Notes under the pieces: model-generated
The model's input: the letters and a program-made list of their open reading frames with translations, nothing else
Database searches by the model: none
Told to the model about the DNA's origin: nothing
Shown here: piece after piece, positions 17,162 through 23,320 of the stretch
Position numbering within the stretch: the stretch's first letter is position 1
How the letters are laid out: each line of letters opens with the position of its first letter
DNA from: Clostridia bacterium
Lineage (GTDB): Bacteria > Bacillota > Clostridia > Oscillospirales > SIG627
NCBI GenBank assembly: GCA_017440805.1
Contig: JAFSGN010000008.1
Span: 1 to 64,000 of the forward strand
Direction of reading: 5' to 3'
Length of the DNA stretch: 64,000 nucleotides
Translations under genes and position numbers: made by a program

Positions 17162-18156
17162 ATAAAAATGCCTCCCATCTTTTCCACAATATTCTGCACA
17201 TGTATATCGGTATTATAATAACCATCAAAAAAATACGTTATTTCATCCTTTATTATAACTTTTTTATTCGGTGTTTTTTCTATAAAGTCGAGCAAGGAAA
17301 TAATATTCATATCATTATCCACGCCAAAAGCACAAGTCTTATCGTGAGCCATATGATGAAAATCCTTTAAGCAAGTGCTGTATATCGGCAAAACCCCTGC
17401 AGACAAATATGATGAAATCTTGGTAGGTGTTGCAACACGATTTACCTCTATATCGTGTCGTATGATAAAACCGTATGTAGCATTTTCAAGTTCGCTTTTC
17501 ACTTGCTCTTTAGGGACACATGCCACACTATAATTCTTGATGTTCTTAGCTTTAATAATTTCTTTTGCTTTTTCTGTATTAAAAGTCAAAACCTTAAAAA
17601 AAACATCCGGTATTCTTTTTTCGATCTCGGCGTAAATATCAACAGTCTCATTGAAACACTGCCATAAATCAAGCGATCCTACATATGTGAATACCTTTTT
17701 TGAATAGTCTTTTTTCTCCAAAATCTCTTTGTCAAGAACTTCATTGAAACATGGCATAACATACGCTTTGTGATTGAAACTTGTATGTGCCAGTTTTTCA
17801 TAATACTCCTGCATATATTGAGAGACATAAAAGATCATCTTCGACTTTTTCATAGCGAAGCAATCCATATAATTCAAAATGCCGCTTCTTATCCTACTGC
17901 TGTGTCTCATGAACGATTCTGCACCGGTCGCTCCTTGCTGCCATAGTATGAAATTCCGGTAGCCTTTGAAATAATATTTGAATGCATCCTTTCCCATAGG
18001 GAATACGATTAAATCTTGCTTTGAAACGCCGTTAAAATCTTTTATATACTCACATTCATAATTGAGTCTTACCAATGCTTCTTTTATTACATCAAGATAA
18101 ACATTAAGTACGACTACATTCGGGTAATTCATATATATGTATGCCTTTTTCGCCAT
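17158..18156 (-). CDS. Glycosyltransferase (GT-B-like)
   Basis: 332 residues. The C-terminal half has the GT4-like pattern KKVFTYVGSLDLWQCFNE, the sugar-nucleotide end region RVATPTKISSYLSAGVLPI, and a preceding FIIRHDIEVN. The N-terminal half contains ILWQQGATGAESFMRH. It probably adds one sugar of the repeat unit in the cytoplasm. It shares a 4-base overlap with wzy downstream and is separated by 14 bp from the epimerase gene. Exact donor and acceptor are unknown. Confidence 0.8.
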   Translation of the reverse strand: MAKKAYIYMNYPNVVVLNVYLDVIKEALVRLNYECEYIKDFNGVSKQDLIVFPMGKDAFKYYFKGYRNFILWQQGATGAESFMRHSSRIRSGILNYMDCFAMKKSKMIFYVSQYMQEYYEKLAHTSFNHKAYVMPCFNEVLDKEILEKKDYSKKVFTYVGSLDLWQCFNETVDIYAEIEKRIPDVFFKVLTFNTEKAKEIIKAKNIKNYSVACVPKEQVKSELENATYGFIIRHDIEVNRVATPTKISSYLSAGVLPIYSTCLKDFHHMAHDKTCAFGVDNDMNIISLLDFIEKTPNKKVIIKDEITYFFDGYYNTDIHVQNIVEKMGGIFI

Positions 18157-18170
18157 TTATGCCACCTCTT

Positions 18171-19070
18171 TTACTCAAATACCTTTTGCATTGCCTTCTT
18201 GATAAAAGCTCTTTTAGGCTTCCAAAAACTATCTTGATACTTTTCCCATTTGCCAGCAAATTCTTTGTATATAGGATCACCAAACAAATCGTGCATAGTG
18301 ATAAGCTGTGAAATATGGAGCTTGTGATAAAATGGACTGCATATGCGTTTCCCATTGTCATATTTGCTCCAATATTTCGTGTCAAAATCGGGTAGCTTTC
18401 GCTTTAAGGTATCAAGAGTTTTCTGCAATATGATAGCTGCTTCTTCATCTCTGAAATATTTACAATAGTCATACATTCCCCAAAGTGAAAAAATCCATCC
18501 ATTCAGAATCACCGGATTATCGGTATCTTCATAAAAAATCACATTCTCGCCGTTATATTCTGTTGTACCGCCTTCGCTGATCGGCTTAAGCATAAACTCT
18601 TTTGCTTTAGCTGCTGCATCAGCAAATCTTTTGTCACCTGTTACGATTGCTGCCCGGACAAGCATTGAAATACCTTCGCCCTGCGCCATAGATGAGTACG
18701 GAGCATCGGGTTTAGCATACGCAAATGTTACCCAACCTCCATCTTCCTGCTGATTTTCTACTGCCCAATTAGCACAAGAGATCAATTTGTTTTTGAAAAT
18801 CTCGTTATTGGTTGTCAATAAAAGATCATAAGCAGCCAATCCATACTGAAAAACACCTATGGAAAAGTATATTTCTTCTCCTGTGTCAACGTGATACTTA
18901 GGCACAAGGATGTTCGGATCATCCTTTGTAACTTTCTCAGTCAAATCATTATAATAACCTGCAATCTCGGTCTTGGAATAACAAGTTCCAACACCTTGAT
19001 TAACGTGAGAAATACTTTTCCCGGTCATCATTTTATACCACTTTTTGATCTTATATATTGATATGCCCAT
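18171..19070 (-). CDS. D-glucuronyl C5-epimerase family protein
   Basis: 299 residues of an alpha/alpha-barrel. The segments FSIGVFQYGLAAYDLL, WAVENQQEDGGW, MAQGEGISMLVRA and NGWIFSLWGMYDY match the catalytic C-terminal domain of heparosan/heparan glucuronyl C5-epimerases, which convert glucuronate to iduronate within a polymer or lipid-linked glycan. No signal peptide is evident, so it probably acts on the cytoplasmic side on lipid-linked repeat units. ugd in the same operon supplies the UDP-glucuronate. It lies directly after the truncated glycosyltransferase. Confidence 0.82.
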   Translation of the reverse strand: MGISIYKIKKWYKMMTGKSISHVNQGVGTCYSKTEIAGYYNDLTEKVTKDDPNILVPKYHVDTGEEIYFSIGVFQYGLAAYDLLLTTNNEIFKNKLISCANWAVENQQEDGGWVTFAYAKPDAPYSSMAQGEGISMLVRAAIVTGDKRFADAAAKAKEFMLKPISEGGTTEYNGENVIFYEDTDNPVILNGWIFSLWGMYDYCKYFRDEEAAIILQKTLDTLKRKLPDFDTKYWSKYDNGKRICSPFYHKLHISQLITMHDLFGDPIYKEFAGKWEKYQDSFWKPKRAFIKKAMQKVFE

Positions 19071-19072
19071 TA

Positions 19073-19612
19073 CTAATCGCCCTCTATCTGCTCAATCAAA
19101 ATCTGAACAGCCTTATCAATTTTATATTTATCGGCTTCTATTAAACAAAGCCGTTTTTTACATAGTAACAACGTAGGATCTTCTGCCGTTGCTTTCAAGA
19201 TGCCTGCAAGTGCAAGCTGATCTCTTGTAGAATAAACAAGCCCAACATTCTCATTAACAAGTTCTGCGTTGTACTTCCAGTCAGAAGCAATAACTGGAAC
19301 TCCAGCAGAGTAAGCGTCTATCAATGTCCCGGCAAATCCCTCGCCTTCATAATATGTTGGGAACAGTAAGGCAAAGTATTCCTTCAAAACATCTACACTC
19401 TTGTCAAACGGAACCAATCCACCATACCGAATATATGGTGGAAATACCTTCTGCAACGAATCGAACCACTCCGTTTGCGCTCCGTCCACTTGTCCGTAAA
19501 TATCTAACGAAAATGCTTGAAATCCTAAAGCTGTATTTACCGACACAACAGCATTGACAGCATCTTCAATTCCTTTTTCACGCATAACACGAGAAAATGT
19601 ACAGAGCTTCAA
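19073..19612 (-). pseudogene. C-terminal half of a GT4 glycosyltransferase, 5'-truncated at a poly-G tract
   Basis: 179 residues corresponding to the donor-binding half of a GT4 enzyme. LCTFSRVMREKGIEDA, SLDIYGQVDGAQTEWF and TYYEGEGFAGTLIDAYSAGVPVI (partial motifs) align with residues from about 170 onward of the gene immediately upstream. The acceptor-binding N-terminal half is missing. The only near-upstream start is TTG at 19612. The homologous reading frame continues back only to the G8 tract (19628-19635), where it ends. It may be dead, or be expressed as a fusion when the tract length changes by one G. Confidence 0.7.
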
Positions 19613-20676
19613 AGGATAGAGGTTATACCCCCCCCGAATTTTTCGGTCATAATTTGAATTGCTGATTCGGGGATATAATCCTTTGCTTTACGGACACAGT
19701 TTTCTTTCATATTAAGCAGAACATTTGGTTTTTGAGCAACTTCGAATAAGGCTCTCTCAAACTGATCTGCATCATCAAAGTCATAACCAATGCCAGTTAT
19801 ACCCTCATCAATAACATCTGAATAGCTCTCCCATTTTGCTGATATTACGGGGATACCTGCTGCATACGCATCTATAATCGTTCCTGGGATTCCTTCTGTA
19901 TAAAAGTGTGTTGGAAAGAGCAACGCAAAATAATTTTGCAATACTTCTACGCTACGATTAGCATCAACACAGCCACAATATCGAACATAATCCGGGAATT
20001 GTCTTTTTATAATCTCAAACCATTCTTTTTGTGCAGTATCTACTTGACCATAAATATCTAACGAATATGCTATGTAACCCAACCTGTCATTTACATTCTT
20101 TATGATGTTTACAGCCGTTTCAATGCCTTTTTCTTTCATCACACGGGAAAAGGTACATAGCTTATACGGCACACCGGACGGATATACAAGTTCATTTTCA
20201 GAAAGAACAGTCAGTTTTTTGCAATTCGGCATAACATATACGTTTTCAAACTCTTGTGCTTCTAATGCGCTTCTCATGGTATTTGTTTCAACGTATATGC
20301 CATCGAATTTTCTCAATATTCTTGAAAGACGTTTACGCTGCATCAAAAATTGAGGAAGCCATCCACCGATTACAACATAGTGTATTTTTCTTTTTTTGAA
20401 TATTCGTTTAATAAAAGCCAGAAGCGGAGCAAATACTCTCAAACCATTTTGAGCAGGAAAAATAAGTACATTCGTGCTGTTTTTCAAGGCACAGAACACT
20501 TGAAATGGCGCTTTCAAAAGTGTTTTCCAGCCACCATGCGTATCAATTTTCATCACTTGGTCTTGTCCAAGCTGATTTTGCAATTCTTCAGTAATGATTT
20601 TTGTTTTTACAGTCTGACCGTTCAGAAGATTGGCACCTTCTCCAAAGTGTCCTAATATACTTACTTTCACTCGCAC
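19609..20676 (-). CDS. GT4 family glycosyltransferase
   Basis: 355 residues. The N-terminal Rossmann domain starts VSILGHFGEGANLLNGQT. The C-terminal domain has CTFSRVMKEKGIETAV, LDIYGQVD and the donor-site pattern HFYTEGIPGTIIDAYAAGIPVI. The start is GTG, preceded by GGGGTG, 5 bases after the stop of the GT2 gene. It transfers a sugar from a nucleotide donor to the lipid-linked glycan. The last nine residues are encoded from and beyond a run of eight G; the natural end is probably around MTEK, and the terminal GGGITSIL follows from the tract. It overlaps the next frame by 4 bases. Confidence 0.85.
   Translation of the reverse strand: MRVKVSILGHFGEGANLLNGQTVKTKIITEELQNQLGQDQVMKIDTHGGWKTLLKAPFQVFCALKNSTNVLIFPAQNGLRVFAPLLAFIKRIFKKRKIHYVVIGGWLPQFLMQRKRLSRILRKFDGIYVETNTMRSALEAQEFENVYVMPNCKKLTVLSENELVYPSGVPYKLCTFSRVMKEKGIETAVNIIKNVNDRLGYIAYSLDIYGQVDTAQKEWFEIIKRQFPDYVRYCGCVDANRSVEVLQNYFALLFPTHFYTEGIPGTIIDAYAAGIPVISAKWESYSDVIDEGITGIGYDFDDADQFERALFEVAQKPNVLLNMKENCVRKAKDYIPESAIQIMTEKFGGGITSIL
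19628..19635 (-). repeat. Poly-G tract (G8) inside the GT4 gene end
   Basis: Eight consecutive G on the coding strand, nine codons before the stop. With nine G the frame would read on through YNLYPLKLC into the truncated second GT4, giving a fused protein of about 534 residues. Confidence 0.9.
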
Positions 20677-20680
20677 AAGC

Positions 20681-21442
20681 TCACCCCTTCACATATCTAA
20701 TCTTCTTCAATACTCCAAAAAACAAATTTCTGACTGTTAGTACAAACGAGGAAAGCGGATTTTTATTCTCAGCTTCCCGATACAACTTGTAATGCCATTT
20801 GATCAATTTCATATATCCGTGATTGCTGATCGAACCGCTTCTTTTTCTGTATCTTGCAAGTGTTTCATTAAGAAGATAACAATTTGCCTTTTTACATACT
20901 TTCAACCACATAGCATAATCGTTGTTCTTTTTAATGTCTGCAATCTGAATTAACCCAACTGTATCTGCATCATACATAACCGTCAGACAACCCATCCAAC
21001 AATAGTTATACATTCCATGCTTGGAGATTCGTTTGGGTCCGGTCACGCTTTTCCCGTTTGCCTTTGATTCCTCATCTATCTCAATATAGTTCGTGTATGA
21101 AAAGTGATAGCCGTTGTCTCTCATAAATGAAATTTGCTTTTGGAGTTTGTCTGGCTCCCACAAATCATCACTATCCAAAAAGGCAATCCATTTGCCTTTA
21201 GCTTCTCGCAAAGCTCGATTTCTCGACACCGCAGCTCCGCTGTTAGTGTCATTTTTTATGTAACGGATTCGTTCATCTGCAAGATACTGATTAACAACAT
21301 CATCGGTATTATCAGTTGAACAATCATCTACAATGATAAGTTCCCATACAGGGTACGACTGAGCTAATACAGATTCTATTGTCTCTTTTATGAAACGCCC
21401 AGTATTATACGAAGGCATTATTATCGAAACTAAATCATTCAT
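20681..21442 (-). CDS. GT2 family glycosyltransferase
   Basis: 253 residues with a GT-A fold: VSIIMPSYNTGRFIKETIESVL at the start (only the first part is diagnostic), IIVDDCSTDNT, the nucleotide-binding SGAAVSRNRALREAKG, and the metal-binding FLDSDDLWEPDKL near residue 95. No membrane anchor is evident, so it is cytoplasmic, adding one residue to the repeat unit. Its ATG overlaps by 8 bases the stop codon of an orphan fragment (21435-21560), a relic of a formerly coupled upstream gene. Confidence 0.9.
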   Translation of the reverse strand: MNDLVSIIMPSYNTGRFIKETIESVLAQSYPVWELIIVDDCSTDNTDDVVNQYLADERIRYIKNDTNSGAAVSRNRALREAKGKWIAFLDSDDLWEPDKLQKQISFMRDNGYHFSYTNYIEIDEESKANGKSVTGPKRISKHGMYNYCWMGCLTVMYDADTVGLIQIADIKKNNDYAMWLKVCKKANCYLLNETLARYRKRSGSISNHGYMKLIKWHYKLYREAENKNPLSSFVLTVRNLFFGVLKKIRYVKG

Positions 21443-21560
21443 TCCATCTTCCTACCACTTCATCAAATTTATGAAACCAATGCTCTGCTACATGAATTGT
21501 CGTGGGGCATATAACCAATGCTTCTTTTACAATATTTCCAGTAAACAAGGAAGTTAAGAA
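21435..21560 (-). pseudogene. Orphan 3' fragment of an unknown gene after the G12 tract
   Basis: On the minus strand an open stretch of 41 codons reads ...VKEALVICPTTIHVAEHW...GRWNE and stops at TGA (21437-21435), overlapping the GT2 start as real operon neighbours do. It has no start codon with a ribosome site. In its frame a TAA stands directly against the poly-G tract. Its composition looks protein-like and I interpret it as the C-terminus of a deleted cluster gene. Family not recognised. Confidence 0.45.
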
Positions 21561-22012
21561 TTACCCCCCCCCCCCGTCTTTTCAAGTATTCTACAGGGAA
21601 CACCTACAGCAGTCGCATTGTCCGGTATATCTTTGTTGACCAATGTACAAGCACCAATCACCGCATTTTCACCAATCGTCACTCCGTTTTTTCCGGATAT
21701 AACATTCGCTCTCATGCCGATGTATGCGCCCTTCTTAACCGTAATAGGTGTATGCTGTTGATTACGTCCGTGACAAGCGAAGAAAACCCCATATGAAATG
21801 ATGCAGTCATCTTCCACCGTGAACATATGTGGTTCAAGATCGTCAAGGTAGCATCTCATCCCAATGAACACATTTTTTCCGATGTTATATCCACATAAGC
21901 GATAGAAGAAAATCCTCCAACCATTCAGCACCATATGCGGAATAATTTTTGCACTCATCCATTTGCGGAAGAAAGCCTTTATTTTTTGCCAAATTGTTTT
22001 TTTCATAACCAT
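21554..22012 (-). CDS. Hexapeptide-repeat acyltransferase
   Basis: 152 residues of a left-handed beta-helix O-acetyltransferase. YIGMRANVISGKNGVTIGENAVIGA shows the isoleucine-patch hexapeptide repeats (shown in part), and DDCIISYGVFFACHG carries the likely catalytic His. It would acetylate a sugar of the repeat unit or free donor. The normal family C-terminus (NKDIPDNATAVGVPCRILEK) is followed by TGGGGNS, encoded by a run of twelve G. GGGAGG lies 6 bases before the ATG used. It lies 18 bp downstream of the initiating transferase. Confidence 0.87.
   Translation of the reverse strand: MVMKKTIWQKIKAFFRKWMSAKIIPHMVLNGWRIFFYRLCGYNIGKNVFIGMRCYLDDLEPHMFTVEDDCIISYGVFFACHGRNQQHTPITVKKGAYIGMRANVISGKNGVTIGENAVIGACTLVNKDIPDNATAVGVPCRILEKTGGGGNS
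21564..21575 (-). repeat. Poly-G tract (G12) at the acetyltransferase end
   Basis: Twelve consecutive G on the coding strand, three codons before the stop. Loss of one G would extend the acetyltransferase by about 34 unrelated residues; gain of one would stop it at once. Confidence 0.9.
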
Positions 22013-22029
22013 TCACTTCCTCCCGTGCT

Positions 22030-22725
22030 TTATACTCCTAATAAATCTCTTGCTTCCTCTTGCTTCTTTTCGTAGGTTTCTCGATCCACCTTACCTTCCA
22101 TCATCAGCCAATCGCCAAAGTCCATGTCCGACACGGTTCCCTCCCGGACCGTATCGCTTCTTTTGAGAACCTTTCCGACTGTCTGGAAGATAATCTTCAT
22201 ATCGCCCATGAAAGTTATTCCGCTGTCTATGTACATAATATCGTACTCAAATTTCTGTTCCCAGGTTATGTTGTTGCGTCCGTTCACCTGTGCAAGTCCG
22301 GTCAGCCCCGGGCGGACATCGTGCCGCCTTCTTTGTTCATCTGTCATAAATGTCATATCCCTGACAAGTTGCGGTCTGGGTCCGACGATTGAGATATCAC
22401 CAACGGCTATGTTAACCAGTGACGGCAACTCATCAAGAGAGGTACTGCGGATAAAAGCACCATATCTGCCAAGTCTCTGCTCATCCGGCAGAAGATTGCC
22501 GTCTTTATCTTTTGCATTGCTCATGGTACGGAATTTAATCAGATTGAATATCTTTTCCTGCCCGTTTTTATCTTTCTTGCCGGGTCTGGGCTGAAGAAAA
22601 AACGGATTTCCTTTCATGGCAATTGCACCCACAATAATCAGGAGCAGTAAAACCGGCGACAGAACAACCAGCGCTGTCACAGATAATACAACATCCAGAA
22701 ATCGCTTGAAAAATTTTATATACAT
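22030..22725 (-). CDS. Initiating sugar-phosphate transferase (WcaJ/PglC type)
   Basis: 231 residues from the ATG of MYIKFFKRF, chosen because GAGGAG lies 7 bases upstream. One N-terminal membrane (re-entrant) helix (LDVVLSVTALVVLSPVLLL) is followed by the catalytic region FFLQPRPGKKDK, NLIKFRTM, ISIVGPRPQL and RPGLTGLAQVNGRN. It is the short monotopic form that transfers a sugar-1-phosphate from a UDP-sugar to undecaprenyl phosphate, starting repeat-unit synthesis. As first gene of the operon it follows a structured leader and a consensus promoter. The sugar cannot be named with certainty. Confidence 0.9.
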   Translation of the reverse strand: MYIKFFKRFLDVVLSVTALVVLSPVLLLLIIVGAIAMKGNPFFLQPRPGKKDKNGQEKIFNLIKFRTMSNAKDKDGNLLPDEQRLGRYGAFIRSTSLDELPSLVNIAVGDISIVGPRPQLVRDMTFMTDEQRRRHDVRPGLTGLAQVNGRNNITWEQKFEYDIMYIDSGITFMGDMKIIFQTVGKVLKRSDTVREGTVSDMDFGDWLMMEGKVDRETYEKKQEEARDLLGV

Positions 22726-22748
22726 TGTGTACTCCTCATTCAAAATAC

Positions 22749-22877
22749 ATCAGTTCAACCCGGACACCTTTCCCGTCTCCGAAAAACTGATTTTTATAAT
22801 ATGTCTCCGGGGGAGCCGAGCAAATTGCGGGTTTCTATGTTTGTCTCAGGCAGGTTGTTAAATGTTCTATGCCCCCG
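22749..22877 (-). other. Structured leader of the polysaccharide operon
   Basis: The roughly 155-nt leader between promoter and first gene folds on the minus strand. CGGGGG (22872-22877) pairs with CCCCCG (22808-22813), and nearer the gene ATCAGTT/AACTGAT closes a second hairpin containing an imperfect inner stem. I could not match it to a known riboswitch. It may be an attenuation or antitermination site for the 15-kb operon. Confidence 0.4.
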
Positions 22878-22887
22878 TTTAACTTTA

Positions 22888-22916
22888 ATTATATCACAAT
22901 AATACTTGTTTGTCAA
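22888..22916 (-). promoter_or_regulatory. Consensus promoter of the polysaccharide operon
   Basis: Minus-strand TTGACA (22911-22916), exactly 17 bp, TATAAT (22888-22893): a perfect sigma-A consensus at the head of the 15-kb gene cluster. Confidence 0.85.
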
Positions 22917-23203
22917 CAAGTGTAAGATGTAGTCTGCAGACATTTTTACCTATTATATTTCATTGCGTTGCTTTTCTGCGTATTTAAGGCAGGTTTTTCA
23001 CTTTCAGAACGGAAATTTTATCTTAAACAAAAATTTAAAAACATTTTACATTTTGCCGTGTGAGAAACTACAAATTCTGAGGATAATTCTTCCGCAGAGT
23101 CAAGGAATGCCGGACATATCACAAACCGCAGGGAGAAAATCATCCCGAATGATTGAACATACCGTTAAAATTATATTTTTTAGAAGAAATATTTGCAAAA
23201 ACC
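22917..23203. other. Intergenic region between divergent promoters
   Basis: AT-rich stretch separating the divergent polysaccharide and alaS promoters. I see no credible gene, no T-box and no known regulatory RNA in it. Confidence 0.5.
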
Positions 23204-23232
23204 TTGAATTTTTTTCAAATTAATAGTATAAT
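23204..23232 (+). promoter_or_regulatory. alaS promoter
   Basis: TTGAAT (23204-23209), 17 bp, TATAAT (23227-23232). The 80-nt leader has only a small hairpin (GTATTCCC/GGGATAC) and lacks T-box motifs. Confidence 0.7.
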
Positions 23233-23320
23233 ATGCTCTGTGAGTAAATTTTAGTATGGGTTGTTGTATTCCCTCACGGGATACGGCTGGAAATACCAAA
23301 CAGATAAGGAAATGAAAATT

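Noticed and set aside
22963-23223. 86-residue open frame between the divergent promoters
   Set aside because: It runs over the alaS promoter, has no ribosome site and shows no protein-like pattern.
23233-23320. T-box leader before alaS
   Set aside because: No specifier loop or AGGGTGGNACCGCG-type motif; only a short hairpin.
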